Source: Zoroaster sp. YZ-2022
Lineage: Eukaryota; Echinodermata; Asteroidea; Forcipulatida; Zoroasteridae
Length of the DNA stretch: 64,000 bases
NCBI GenBank assembly: GCA_029582265.1
Contig: CM055821.1
Span: 48,622,444-48,686,443 of the forward strand
Reading direction: 5' to 3'
In this document: positions 1 to 12,012 of the stretch, one piece after another
How the letters are laid out: every line of letters starts with the position of its first letter
Numbering within the stretch: the stretch's first letter is position 1
The notes under the pieces: generated by a model
Told to the model about the DNA's origin: nothing
Database searches by the model: none
Seen by the model: only the letters and a program-made list of their open reading frames with translations
Program-made: the position numbers and the translations under genes

Positions 1-313
1 CGAATGAAATGGTGATAGCAAGAATGAAATAATTGATCGGCCAGGCAAATGGTGAATCAGCCGAATGAAGCGATATAGGCACCGAAGGCGGCCTTGGCGT
101 TCCGTAGTGTATTGCAATTTTATCTGAACAAATATTTCCCAATAGCTCCAGCTTTTCATTTTTCTTATCCACTTTGTGGCCGTTATTGATTGGGTTTGAA
201 AAATCCATGTAAATTTTGCTAGGGGTATTGGGGCCGCTGGCTCCTTTATTGCTTGTCTTTAAATCCGGAGGATCACCAACGTGTGATTTGCCAAAACCCG
301 GACAAATGACACC
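1..313 (-). CDS. Candidate coding exon, open past the window edge
   Basis: On the minus strand one frame stays open from a plausible acceptor (AATCAG just above 313) to the window edge, about 104 codons. The composition looks protein-like: it is rich in Pro, Ser, Lys and Asn, for example CPGFGKSHVGDPP near its start. It lies 3' of the TRPT1-like pieces on the same strand, so it could be a C-terminal or terminal exon of that gene, but I do not recognise the sequence. The start GVI-C-PG faintly recalls the C-lobe of tRNA 2'-phosphotransferases, which is too weak to rely on. It could also be a chance open frame. Confidence 0.3.
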
Positions 314-799
314 CTGATTTTCATTTGTTATTATTGGTTTATTGAACTTACATGACAGCTGAATTATAATCAGATTACAAAGATTAACAATTGTTTACAT
401 TAATTTGACATTGATATGGATTTAACAACTTTACATTTATTTAATAATAATAAAACTACCCTACAAGAACCAAGAGAAATTTTTATGCATTTGATGTACA
501 GTTTCAAAATAATATAATTCCTTATCAATTATATAGACCATGTAACAGAGTTTGATTGAGGGCGCTGTTTTGTAAGCTAGTTATGTCATGTGTCACATAA
601 TCTACTAAAAGTATCTTAAAAGACCCACTGGCTCCAAGGTGTAAGAAAGGATAACACTCACCACTTATCACTCCGTTCTGCCCTGGTTCACCCTAAGGCA
701 AAGTGAACAGCCGTTCGCTTCATTCAGTTCAAACCCTGAACAAAAATACAATACAAATGAATGGCTGAATGGCATTATTTTATAATATTATTTCATTTT

Positions 800-1020
800 T
801 ATATAGCCTAGCACGCCTTAGCACTTGGCGGCACGAACACAATATCTTCTTGTCCTCACAGGTATCCTTTTACTCCTGGATGAAGAGACATTCACAGTTA
901 AGTGTCTTGCTCCAGGACACCGTACCATGACTGCATCTAGGTTTCCGAGACAACCCTGATTGACAACTCGGCCATCAGAACACAAGTCCAATGCACTATA
1001 AACCAATCAATAATGTCACT
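800..1020 (-). mobile_element. Partial tRNA-derived SINE (SINE-A)
   Basis: Minus-strand relative of the SINE at 26516-26892. It has the shared TGCATTGGACTTGTGTTCTGATGGC region, the GAGCAAGACACTTAACTGTG-like block and the CCAGGAGTA block. The B-box region is altered and the 3' ATT tail is missing. It is inserted between the TRPT1-like pieces. Confidence 0.65.
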
Positions 1021-1998
1021 CCATTTAGAAATCTCAAGAGATATAGAGACACAAGGAAATATTATGTGAATTGAGTATTAATTGTCAGATGGGCCCGTCA
1101 ACCCTGATGGGCTGACCAACAAACTAGCTGGGCTGTCAGAATAGGACTTATCTGCACCTGTTCTCACCTGGTTTTTAATGGATGTCCAATACTTGAGGTG
1201 GGTACCATGGACCACCGTTGGATACTTAGATGCATCCGTGATGGGGTCAACTCTAAGTCAGGTAACTGAAGTATACAAGAAAAATGACCTCTTTTTCAAT
1301 ACTATTTGCCTAAATTATTGATGTGTTTTTACTTACAATGTTTAATGTAAGGATATGTATACTCATCAAAGGCACATTGATCTGTATCCACTTCAGAACA
1401 GATTTAGAAACCAACTTGTGATGGACACACATTGAAAATCTGTTCATAACAGATTTAGAAACTGAAGGTGATCACGAATATTTCCAGCCAGTCACTAGTA
1501 GCATACATGCCCAATTTTAATTTTTTTATTTTTTTATTTTTTTTATTGTCATCTTTCTTTCATCTACTTGTTTTAATACACTCTCTACACAATTATTTCT
1601 GTGCCGGGCAGGGTATAATTACTGTGAAACTATTCTGTCTGAAACTTGCTTTTAGCACAAAATAAATCAACTGCTATTGACAATGAATTTCCAAAATAAA
1701 ATTGTGAACTCAGCTGATAGTTTCAGTTCACAGATCCGGACTCTACACGTTATGTTCTTCTGCGCTTTGCCAAAAAGCGTATTCTGGATTTAAATACCTG
1801 CTGTCATGTATGTAGTTGCTGTGAATTACCATGATTGTTCCAAATCTGGAATCCATTTTACAACTATCTGCTTTTATAGCTATTAACCCTCCTACTATTG
1901 CTGCACTTTAGTGGGAAGTTGCTACAGAGGTCAAAACCAGTCGCTGTTTGTTTCGACTGTTGTTAAATGTGCACCCAGGGCATTTGATCACCCTGAAC

Positions 1999-2160
1999 CA
2001 GCTACAGAGGACGATCAGAGCATACTGATCTGAAACGTCGAGTTAATGCCCCAGTTCTTTTCAGAACTAAGTACTACTCAATTGAGGATTCCACAGCGGG
2101 TAATACCGCAAGTGGTCTTACTTATCATCCTCACCATGCAAAGCTACAAGTTTTACCTAG
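1999..2160 (+). repeat. Palindromic retro-repeat, copy 1 (nested)
   Basis: Carries the core GACGATCAG-AGCATA-CTGATC followed by TGAAACG, then the GTTCTTTTCAGAAC hairpin and the 3' end CATGCAAAGCTACAAGTTTTAC. It interrupts the TTAA element at the sequence CCCTGAAC/CAATAC. Confidence 0.6.
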
Positions 2161-2271
2161 ACAATACGAGACAATGCTTTTACCAGTCGAAACAGTCGAC
2201 TGTTTTGACCTGTAAATGTACTTACTACACGTAAGGTTTGACAGTGTTGAACTTTTAAGTGCATTAGATAT

Positions 2272-2376
2272 GCCTTAAGTAAGACTAATTGCGGTGACAC
2301 CATGTGGAATCTCACATGTAATCTTACACAATTAGTCTTACTTATCATCCTCACCATGCAAAGCTACAAGTTTTAC
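2272..2376 (+). repeat. Palindromic retro-repeat, core-deleted copy
   Basis: Arms GACTAATTGCGGTGACACC and ACACAATTAGTC remain with the shared 3' end ACCATGCAAAGCTACAAG, but the hairpin core is gone. The flanking direct repeat is TAGATAT. Confidence 0.6.
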
Positions 2377-2800
2377 CTAGATATACCTTGTAGAGTATAT
2401 CAACATTTTGACTGATTTTGACCTTGTAGTAGTAGGAGGGTTAATTATTATAAGATAATATTATAAGATAATATTATATGATAATAATTATTGATAACAC
2501 AAATTATTGATAACACCAACCGAAAAAAGAATGTCCTTGATTTTGCTGCAGATCTGAAGTTTTCCTGAAATAGGATGTTCCCTTAATGAAAACCGTTGCT
2601 TGTCGCTACTGGCAACCGCTGTCTTGATGTCATCAATGAATTGTGTCGACGAGAGCATTGAAAACAAGACAGGATATCGTCTGCACTTATGTAATACCTA
2701 GTTAAATAATAAAGGAATTAAAATGTGGTGTCATTTTGAAAATTTAGAAAGGATAAGAAAAAAACAAAAGCATGTATAACCACTGTTTAATGGAGAAGGT

Positions 2801-3094
2801 GGTGGAGAGAGAAAATACCAGTGCTGGACCACTTATTTGTTTTGATTTTGTAGAGTGGGTTGAGGAGGTGATAGGTTTTGGTTGATGACGTCATGGATGT
2901 TCACGATGACGTCATCGAGGTCAATTGATGAAGATGTATAGATAGTGGTGTGTGGTAATGAGGATGTTTCAAAAAATTGGTATTAAAAAGTTTCAAAAAA
3001 TTAAGAAAAAAATAAATATTAATAATCGTAGTTAAAAAAATAACAATTGAAGTTATGGTTTTTAATAGTAAAGACGAGGATGACGACAAAAATA
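2801..3094 (+). repeat. Polinton left terminal inverted repeat
   Basis: Matches the reverse complement of 18121-18428 with small indels. Shared blocks include TACCAGTGCTGGACCACTT, the two TGACGTCA palindromes and GACGAGGATGACGACAAAA at the inner end. The inner end even contains a copy of the POLB start region (ATGACGACAAAA at 3080). Confidence 0.9.
2886..2914. promoter_or_regulatory. Paired TGACGTCA (CRE-type) palindromes, left terminus
   Basis: Perfect TGACGTCA at 2886-2893 and 2907-2914, 21 bp apart (two helical turns). The same pair is kept in the right terminus. This is the consensus for CREB/ATF bZIP factors. Use as a promoter or transposition site is inferred. Confidence 0.5.
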
Positions 3095-6000
3095 TTTGTT
3101 ATCGAAAGCAGTTATTCCATGCGAATGGCTTTTAGTTGGTAAAACAGAAAAGTGTTGTAGACCAAAGTGTGCCTGGTGACTTGTTTTGCGCGCAACATCG
3201 GTGGCGCGTTCGACACGGAAGAAGTATACCAGTTCCGTGTCGAAGATGTAAGAATGGAACAAAATCAAGGGGAAATTTATGTACGAAATGCGGTAATATT
3301 AGGAATTAAATTTTTAAAACGTTGAAGGAAAAGCTAGACGAAATTATAATCGCGTTATGAAATAGTTGTTAAATAAAAAACATTTCGTTTATAGTAAAAA
3401 CGAGAATGGTGGGAAAGGTTATACGACGATCAACAAACGATGACTGTTCCGCTCTCGATGACGAAAAAGATGTAAAAAGATATTGACGCAGCAATACCGA
3501 TATTATCAAAACGTTAACTTTAAAAAAAAAGGAGAATAAGTTTTTGCAGGATATTTTCGTATTAAAAATGCGTAAAGAAAAAGATGATGGTGCAACTGAT
3601 AATGTCATGTTGTTTTATACTGAATATACAGTTTAGTTAATCCAAACTGGATTGAATAACCTATGTAATAATTAAATCTTTTTAAAATTAATGAAGATAT
3701 AAAAAAGGTTTATAAAACAGTTCTGGGTGGGTTAAAGATCGTATTGAGAATATGTGTTTTATTTGTAAGAGAATCAATTTTGGATTTTGTTTTCAAAACA
3801 AAAGTAAAAATTAAAATTTTTAGTGTAAGGGAGGGTCTGTAGGTGTAATTACCCGCTCATGATATTCACTTGAAGCTTGGTTTTTCATCGTATGATTTTT
3901 TCTATCGTAAGGATTTACTTTAAATTCAAAAGGATTGCTTCTATAGCAAGTTCTTTTTTTTGGGTTTTTTTCTTTGTCGACGACGGGTTTGACGTCTTTT
4001 TGATTATCGACGACTTCATTTTAGGCGTAAATTGGTTCTGATGTTTTCTTTCATTTGACAGAATTTATTCTCGCTCTTTGGCGGATTAAATGAAATTCTT
4101 CTGACTTATAAGACCGTTTCGATCGCTTTCAAACGTGGTTCTCGATAGTGTTGAGTTTACTTTCTGCTGAAACTCTAATCTCGTCATTTTTAGCTTTTTA
4201 AATAATTTATTTTCCATGTTATCTGATATGAACGCTATACCGCCCAGCGTAAAGCCAGTCCTTCAAAAGCGTATCCGATCTTACCGCTGCTACGACGGTC
4301 GCGATGCACAGCGATACTGGCGATTCCAACGTTCCTGTCCCCGCCTGGCCCAATTTCGCCACCGTTTCTACGACGGAACAAGTTTTGATGATTTTATTAT
4401 ATTTTTTTATATACGGCCTCGCCTCGTTCTCTCTTTTAAAATTTCTTTTGAAGATATGTCGTCGATATTTTTCAAACGCGTTGCGTTTACGTTTAAATCA
4501 TGGACATTGTTAGAAGTATCTATAGAGGTACAATTGGATAAAGTCTATTTTGTTCTGTAGGGACACTCATTATTCTATTAATAAATAAAGATTAAAAACA
4601 TTTAATATTAATCCAATGGAAAATTATAAATTTTATATCAAAACAATTCCAGTTTCTAGAATCCAAAAAAGATTGCTCGTATATTTTCTATTATTGATGA
4701 CAGTGCCTTCTATTTTGAAGCAAATTCGCATTCTAAAAGCTTTGCTTCATCATTATCAAAAAGTAAATCTTTCTCGATAATTAACTAAAGGAAAATGCCC
4801 CAATCTTCCCATGGAATAATTTCACGTTTTGAAACGTGTGAAAAATAATTATTATTATTGGTTATTTTAGCATAAGTTGAACAGTTTGATATTATAAAAA
4901 AGACATTAAACCATGGTTGACTTGACTCACCATACCACTTGATGAAAAACATATCAAAAAAATTATACAATGATATGTTTTGTTGAATTTCATCCCCTCT
5001 ATCGATATAGCCACTTTTTTCAAATGTGAACCCAGTTGTTGTTTTTGTTTGAGAATTGCTGCTATCCTTCATAGACAAAGTAGATTCACTCTTGACTAGG
5101 ACCGTAAATATAATTTATATATAATAATCATTTCAAAAATATATATGTAGTATTAACGCGACTACGCCTATTTCAGTAAACTTTTTTTATTTTATATTGA
5201 AACAGATTCAGTGGTTTTTGCCAGCATGAAAAAAAGCTCCTTTCAATATAAAACTTTTTCTCGAGTTTTGTAGCAAATTTCGTATTCTAAATGTTGCGAT
5301 TCTTCGTTAAAAATAATTTTTTTTGTCTCAGGCCGGAGAAGGGAATACGATAGCCGTCGACTGCAAAATTACGCGTCACCGAATGCGAATAAAGACCGTC
5401 GACTTTCATAAATTTTACAAAAATTGAACAGTACGTCGGTGATACATGGAACATGAAAAGAGATTGGATTTAAGCACACCGTGCCATCCGAAGTATAATG
5501 TTTAAATTTTCGACTGAATTTATTAACGGTATCGTTTTGTATAATTTCATTCGGATGGAAATAAATCCGTGACGTTCGTAAATAAAGGGATCAGTGACAA
5601 GTTGTTGATGTTGGCTGTCGATGCCCGCTTAGCCTTCGATTAGGACCGTAATACTCGCCATTTATATATTAAATACATTAATGTTTTATTTAATTTCGAC
5701 GGTTAAAATAACCTGACACCATACCGTGATTATTTATGTCTCTGCCAGAAAAGAATCTTTAATTTGAAAAAGAATCAATTCGTTAAACGCACCGGTTTTA
5801 AGATTTTTTGGCAACGGATTAGAATATTCCACCCACATACTCTCTCCAACGATTTATCTTGCTTAAACGGAAAAACGTTTAAAAATGAACAAGGTTTACC
5901 GTCATAAAAAATTTTCGCTCGTGAAATTTGATCACCAATGAATGTACATTATTTTAAAGGTTGTAAATTAAGTTTTTCCTTCGTGCTTTCCATGGCTATA

Positions 6001-6890
6001 GAATAATGCCTCGCATAACCCCGAGTAAATTAGCTAATCCCGACGAAGTTGATTCTTCGGTTTTGTTTGAGTAATATTTAAAAGATTTTACCAATTTTTC
6101 ATCGACGACGAACGTAATCCAAAGGTGTTTTTAAGACAATGTCAATAATTTTCTTTTATATTATAAGAAGTCCGGGTTCGATAATCTCGACCTCTTCTTC
6201 TTGTTGCTATTCATTTCTTTCTATTTATCGTACTGCGGTATCGGAATATTTTTTCTTTCTTTCGCACGTTATAGTAACCGACCCAAAAAGGGTTAACGGA
6301 CTTTAAAGGAAATGGTGAGTTGTCCGTGCCCTGTATCGATTGTATTATTTAACGAGATTGTATTATTTAAATTTTCAGATTCGAGTCGTATGATACATTT
6401 ATATTTAAATTTTATAATGTTATAATTGTATTATAATAAAATGTCGATTCCGATAGCATTTCAGAGTAATTTATCGAAACGGTATCCGCAATCTGGAAAT
6501 TTTATCGCCGCTCAAAATTTTACTGCCCGGTTAAACGAATATTAATATTTACGTCAATGAAAATAGGTTTTTTAACGTAGAATTACCAAGTTACCTCACG
6601 TCGATAGTGAAGAATATTATAAATGATTGGAATTCTGTCCGCTAAAAGGTTTTATCAAAATCAAATAAAATTTTGTAACACGTGGTGTAATAGTACGACA
6701 GGATGTGGAGTGTGAGTTACGAACATTTGTTACATTCTAATCCGATGATTAGTAGTTTCTTTAAATTTCACGTTTATTATCCAAATTAGACGAGATGCTT
6801 TAAAGAAACTGAAGCTGTCCACCATCTTTTCAAGATTTATATAACGCACGTTCCCGAATAATAATATAGACATTAGCGCGCATACAATAG
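3095..6890. other. Strongly decayed Polinton interior, no gene recognised
   Basis: AT-rich sequence between the left inverted repeat and the first readable fragments. Only short open frames occur. I looked for a cysteine-protease gene, expected in many Polintons, and found nothing I can defend. The coding base bias (CGA- and ACG-rich codons like the rest of the element) suggests old coding DNA now unreadable. Confidence 0.5.
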
Positions 6891-6896
6891 CCATAT

Positions 6897-7810
6897 ATGA
6901 CCAATTTTTTCATCTCTCTACCAGTATCAAATTGGAAACAACAAGTAGACAAAGAAACTCTAATGGATTGGAAACGAGCCTATTATTACGACAACGGTTG
7001 GCACAAAGCGGTGCAGGAAAGACTACACCCCCTAATCCAGTTGGCCCATTATATTTCACGAGACAGTGATGTTGATGATTTCAAAATCCCGGGAAAAAAA
7101 GAAATAATTTCAATCTTGATAAAAATATTGTTTTTGTGATCCTTAAAGTGCGTCGTGGTGCTTACATTTCTCAATCTCCTGATACCCAACAAGCTTGGAT
7201 TAAATTTATACTCAGTTATCGTCAAACTGAAATTCCAACTATTTCCTCTGAAATAAGCTAAAAGCCGCTCAAGCTGGGTTAAAAGCTTGAAACTTTTTAG
7301 AAAACCTTTTAGAACAGGAATTAGTTAAAAAGCAGCTCAAGCGAGGGACTTCTACCCAAAACCTTATATCACAGTATTTCAAACCTCTCTCTCTAGCTGG
7401 GTTAAAAAGCTAAAGCTCCAACTTTAACACGCGGAATAGCTCTCAGGCTTTTACGGATGATGAGCATACAACGAATCAACGATTACGCGATATTGGGGCT
7501 CAAGCTCTAACAGAAAGTCGGAATTCTTACAGTTGGTACCGGTTTCCCAGAGATGCAAAAAGATAATTTTTTAACATTCTCGATGCTTTTGATCGATCCA
7601 AACCCGAGATCGGTATTCAAGAAGTTCTATTGATAACTATCAAAAATCTTTTAACAGACAATCGATCGCAATTTAAACTTTGTAACCATCGGAGAAAGAT
7701 TTGTATACATGATAACCGAGCGACATGAATTACGAATAATAGGTACGCACGATACATACAATAACAATATTAAAATCGCAACATCCGATTTATCGCTCAG
7801 CGGTTCCGAA
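6897..7810 (+). pseudogene. Unrecognised Polinton gene remnant
   Basis: Several open stretches in different plus frames follow one another. 6897-7136 encodes an 80-residue start containing DWKRAYYYDNGWHKAV. A stretch near 7110-7260 contains VFVILKVRRGAYISQSPDTQ. A stretch near 7660-7808 contains GERFVYMITERHELRIIG. They probably belong to one broken gene in the virion-gene half of the element. I do not recognise the family; a minor capsid or protease-region gene would fit the position, but nothing here proves it. Confidence 0.35.
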
Positions 7811-8019
7811 TGAAGATGTTGATGAATCATTCATCAACATCTTCATCATCGAGCGATACGACGTCAATAGATACTATACAACCAACGAGCAACGATGACA
7901 CGGTTTTGACAACGATAATTTTACTCAACTCGGCTCTCTTACTCGTTACTAATCAACCATCTTTACCAACTGCCAACTACAACAACCGCGCCTTTGGTAT
8001 CTACTCCGGCAACATATAA
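7810..8019 (+). other. Short Ser/Thr-rich open frame
   Basis: A 69-codon frame with a run HSSTSSSSSDTTSIDT and a mildly hydrophobic middle. It overlaps the minus-strand fragment at 7963-8238. It could be the tail of the preceding broken gene or noise. Confidence 0.2.
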
Positions 8020-9462
8020 TGATATAGTACCCACGACACAGACGCTACTCATCAAGATGAAAAAAATGCTTAAATTTTTGGCTTTGCGATACTCGGCGGC
8101 AGGCGTTTTATTTACGAGATGTTTTGCGTTGACTCTGTATATAAGATAATTAAACTCCGACTCGGTCAAGGCTAATACACACGATATTCCGCCATCCGCT
8201 GTAACCACGTTTGGTGTCTTAAATAACCAACTTATCACCGACCCTAAAATACCCGGTAAAGCATCTAAAGCTTTTAATCGAGTTTCTTTTAACAGATTCG
8301 CTAGATTTTAAGGGTTTTTGTATCCACTCTTTACGCCACCACCATCACTGGAGGTGTTGGTTTAGGTGGCGCAGGTTCAAATAAAGCTGATTTTACAGGA
8401 CCAACGATCTTATCGACGATGACACCGATAACTGCACCAAACGCTGTTAATACACTGACGATCGTAATGCCATATTTTTAAATATATTTTAAATTTTTCA
8501 CTTAACGTGAGGTTTTTCTACTTTATTTCTACCAACATTTCTTTATTTTTGTTTAATAGATCATTAACCTTGTTATCCATGATATTATAAGCCTCTTTAT
8601 TGGTCTGTGACATATCGCCCACTATTTCTCGCTCTCGTTCTTCAAGTACTTTAACCGTTTCTTCATCTCCTACATCATTTTCAGCGATTCTCTGTCTAAC
8701 CTCGGTTAAATCTTCGTCTAGTACTAATAATCTACCTGTTCTGTTTCTAAAAAATTAACGTTAGTTATACATTCAGTAATCGGTAAATTATATGGTAGAG
8801 TTCCATCTTCTGAAATAACTCTAATTCTTTATCAGTTTCTATTACTGTCTCTATTTTTTGTTGGCGTTGATCTGGTCTTTGTGGTAACGTTCGACTTGTA
8901 TCTCCACGAAGAGATGTATGATCGATAAGAACATTTGGTGTTAATGGTCTTTGCGGTTCTTCTAAAGCATCGTTTGCCGCTGCTAAAATGATGTCTACAA
9001 CCTCATCTTTCTCTGTTGAAGCTTTTTTTGTTTAAGTCAGTCTTTTATACCCAATTCTTTTCTCATGAATCTAGTCCTGCTATATCTAGCTATTCCGGCT
9101 CTAGTGGCTATTGTACTTAGTGCAGCAAAAGTTCGTGTTTTCTTATCAAGTGTTAACTTGACAGTTTTACCATCGTCTATGAAGTAAATACCATCGTCAA
9201 GCACATGGAACTTTTCGTATTGAGGTACTTTGTCTAATTCCATTCCCTTGTTTTTTTTAATTTCTTCAGTAAATTCGTCAACATAATGACTCGATAATGG
9301 TGGTGATGTTTCCGAAAACACTTCATTATCTCGTAATCTTGCTAATCCTTCAACAAAATTATCTTGTTGAAGGTCAGTATCATCATCATAGTTATAATCA
9401 TCTTGCTGTTGTTGATCATAATCGTCACCACCTAAATCTTCCATCGGGATATTTTCTTCCAT
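7963..9462 (-). pseudogene. Broken Polinton accessory gene(s): acidic, coiled-coil, then membrane segments
   Basis: Minus-strand fragments run in order. 9037-9462 is intact for 141 residues: a very acidic, Gln-rich start (DDYDQQQQDDYNYDDD) followed by KFHVLDDGIYFIDDGK. After one frame change, 8520-9034 reads KDEVVDIILAAANDALEEP and later a charged, coil-like stretch (NKVNDLLNKNKEMLVEIK). Then comes a hydrophobic segment near 8390-8485 (TIVSVLTAFGAVIGVIVDK) and a fragment near 7963-8300 with LDALPGILGSVISWLF and a second hydrophobic stretch. This may be one long gene or two neighbours. The stop at 9037 could be its true end. The family is conserved-Polinton-like, function unknown; a virion membrane or structural role is only a guess. 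Confidence 0.5.
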
Positions 9463-9485
9463 TTTACAATTACTTTTTTATTTTA

Positions 9486-9944
9486 TCTCCTTCAATAATT
9501 TATAAGTCGCGTAGCCCTACTACACTCATGCCTAAAACGATGAATAAAATATCTCAATTTTTTGACCTTCACTAGGAACGTAAAAATCTTCTAGTTTAGG
9601 TTCGTCGTATAAATTTTCTGGTAAATCTAATTGACTGCCGGTAACGATATAATATTCTTTCAACGCTTCGTCAACATTACTACAAGTTTTTCAGCGTTCG
9701 ATTCTTTTTTTTGAGGTCGATCATTTATTAAATCTAGATATTTCGAGCGCTCTCTTGAAAATTTGTCTCTAGCTTTCGTAAGTTGTTCTAGCGCAAAATT
9801 ATGCCTCTTTGTTTTCTTCTTCGGCGGCTTTGTTTCCACCGCTAACCAAAAGAAAAAAAGCATTTCCTCCAGTAAAGCCAACGCGTTTGCTACGGCGCCT
9901 GCAATCATCATCCCTAAAGATACCATTTTATAATTTATAAACAT
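9486..9944 (-). pseudogene. Polinton small membrane/coiled-coil protein, frameshifted C-terminus
   Basis: Starts at 9944 or at the internal Met at 9926 (MVSLGMMIAGAVANALALL, a hydrophobic helix). It is followed by a basic, helical region (HNFALEQLTKARDKFSRER). The frame breaks near 9660. The next frame carries DEALKEYYIVTGSQLDL and PKLEDFYVPSEG, then a second hydrophobic patch (FIVLGMSVVG) in yet another frame. The order helix, coil, acidic linker, helix resembles a small conserved protein seen beside capsid genes in other Polintons. Function unknown. It lies just upstream of, and divergent from, the capsid gene. Confidence 0.55.
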
Positions 9945-9969
9945 TTTTTTTTAATTAAAAAGAAAAATA

Positions 9970-11270
9970 ATGTTACATGTTAAATATAAGGTCAAAGTAT
10001 TCGGACACAAACTAAATCCATACAGAAAATTGAGAAAACCTTTGGGTTTCAAAAGAATACGACAAAAGTCGTCATTACAAACAATCCGAGCACCATCAGC
10101 GAAAATCAACTGCTGACGGTTTCGTTTTCCAAACTTAGGAAAAGACGACATCATCGTTCCGGGATCGACGCAATTGGCTTTTAACATCAATCTCGAATCC
10201 GAAAATGACGATGCCAGAACGATCGTATAAATTATAATATAGGCAGAGCCATCGTAAAAAAGCTCTCTCAATCAAGATCGAGAAGACGAAGTGTTTTAAC
10301 TTTGAACGATGCGGATGTGTTCAATTGTTTCAAAGACAGGTGGAGTGGTTGACGAAGGAACCAACTCGAAAATCTATCGTATCAAGGAATCGAACGTCCT
10401 AACTTGTCTAGATTAGAGTAGGCGCTACTGGCAGCGATGCTACGGCCAACGGAGGAAAGACAAAGCCGTCGCGGATACTCTTAAAAATAGATATTGCATT
10501 CCGCTCGATTTTGAACTATTGACGGATCATCAACCGTTTTATCAAGCCGGTATCGGAGATCCGGTTGAGTTACGAACTCACGTTTAATAAATTTTCTAAA
10601 GTTATTAAGCACGGACAATAATGCAAAATATAATGGCAAGCGGAATTTCTTTAGAATACGAAGTCGTTAATATTCCGCATCTCGCTCAAATGATTAAAAA
10701 TCAATATAGTAACAAGTTGTCTATTGTTCGATAGAGTCTTGAGACAAAGCGTACAACGGCTAAACAAACGCGATAAAACGTGGAATATAAATTTAAATAC
10801 GCCCGCAAAAAGCATGAAGGAATATTGTTTTTTATTCAAAGAGCCCGACGTAAAGACCCTTTTAAATTTTATAATCAAAAAATTGATAAGTTTCGATTAC
10901 TATCGAAGGGTTCAAATCAACTTTACGCGCAAAGAATGCGCGAACATCAACTTACTGGGAAGGAAATTCAAAAATATTTTCGGAGATTCGAAAGAAGAAT
11001 TCGGCATGAGGTAACTAAAGCTTTAAATTTATCGAACGTGAAACAAACCGATTATTTACACGATAAATACGGTTTGTTTTTTAGATTTGAGAAGCAACGA
11101 CGACAACAAAGTTCACGGAAGCGGTGGACGAGTGAAAATTTTTCGAATTACGATTCAAATGGATAAAGGGCGGAAGACATGGTGTATTATACTGCTATAC
11201 ATACATCATTATGGACGCTCAACTCAATATCGAAAATGGACGATTTCATAGTGTGATATATTAACATGTT
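9970..11270 (+). pseudogene. Polinton jelly-roll capsid protein (probable major capsid protein)
   Basis: Plus-strand fragments in several frames line up with the Polinton double jelly-roll capsid family. They include SENQLLTVSF and PGSTQLAFNI near 10100-10190, FELLTDHQPFYQAGIGDP near 10510-10565, then NQLYAQRMREHQL and DYLHDKYGLFF in the 10780-11166 frame, ending near MDAQLNIENGRF at about 11212-11247. About 430 codons in total. Known role of the family: main shell protein of the predicted Polinton virion. At least six frame changes or stops. Whether this is the major or the minor shell protein is judged from length and motif memory, so moderate certainty. Confidence 0.62.
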
Positions 11271-11286
11271 GATCTATTATTAAAAT

Positions 11287-11905
11287 ATGCTTCCTAAATA
11301 TCCTCACGCTGCATTGATTTGCGGACAAACCGGGTGCGGAAAAACTGAATTTATATTAAATCTATTACAAAAAAAATATCGAAAATATTTTGAATATATC
11401 GTGATATTATGTCCGACCATCGCAGTTAATCTAGCTTATCAAAATAGAAAATGGATTTGGAACGACGAGCGAGTGCACATCGATGATCTGAGCGATTTAT
11501 CGTTAAACAAAACGATAGAAATTTATAGCGACGTCTTCAAAGGAGACGAGACGTTGTTTAACATCGACGACTGTATAGCGCGAGTAAAGAATTACAGTAT
11601 AGAAAATACGACGAAAATAATAAATGTATGATCACGCAGTTGGCTTTTAGCGGAAGACACGTCAAACACAGCTGTTGGATTCTTTCGCAAAAATACAACA
11701 GCGTGTTGAAAAGATACAGAGCAACTAAAGTGGGTGTGTATATTTTATTGTAAAGATAGAGACTCGTTTTCAAAATTGTCTACGAGAAAACGACGTCATA
11801 CCGACTAATGAGTTGAGAATACAAATGCGAAGAATTAAAACAGGTCAAACATTGCAAGTTGATTTTAAAACGGATCAACCTACTGATTACGCGATACTTG
11901 ACTAG
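11287..11905 (+). pseudogene. Polinton genome-packaging ATPase (FtsK/A32 type), broken
   Basis: The first frame (11287-11631) starts MLPKYPHAALI and has a perfect Walker A, GQTGCGKT (residues 13-20), then YIVILCPTI and an acidic Walker B-like FNIDDCIA. The frame then shifts. 11629-11752 continues with QLAFSGRHVKHSCWILSQKY, the conserved Arg-rich block of this ATPase family, and stops. Further short matches run to about 11905. The family packages DNA into the capsid. It sits directly after the capsid gene, as in other Polintons. At least two frameshifts. Confidence 0.8.
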
Positions 11906-11980
11906 GTCGTACTAGGTTACTTGACTAGGTCGTAGTAGGTTACTTACTAGGTCGTAGTAGGTTACTTGACAGGTTACTTA
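11898..11980. repeat. Short tandem repeat inside the Polinton
   Basis: Three to four imperfect copies of ACTTGACTAGGTCGTAGTAGGTT-like units, 23-27 bp each, in the gap between the ATPase and the next ORF. Several CTAG/GTAC steps. Probably a slippage product. Confidence 0.6.
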
Positions 11981-12012
11981 CTGAGATTATATAATACAAT
12001 TTATATATAAAT

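Larger units (their letters stand above)
1883..2454 (+). mobile_element. TTAA-flanked element (family CCCTCCTACTA), with two nested insertions
   Basis: Ends are TTAA-CCCTCCTACTA and TAGTAGGAGGG-TTAA, a perfect 11-bp inverted repeat with the TTAA duplication typical of piggyBac-type transposition. The body is dense in GTCAAAA/TTTTGAC. Compared with copies at 30930 and 42121 it is interrupted twice by the palindromic retro-repeat, at about 1999-2160 and about 2272-2376. The second insertion is flanked by TAGATAT on both sides. No coding capacity; a non-autonomous element. Confidence 0.75.

Noticed and set aside
4216..4560. Plus-strand ORF of 114 codons
   Set aside because: A second overlapping frame is also open and neither resembles a known Polinton protein; decay noise is as likely.
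5330..6900. Polinton cysteine protease
   Set aside because: Expected at about this place, but I could not find a convincing catalytic block in any frame.
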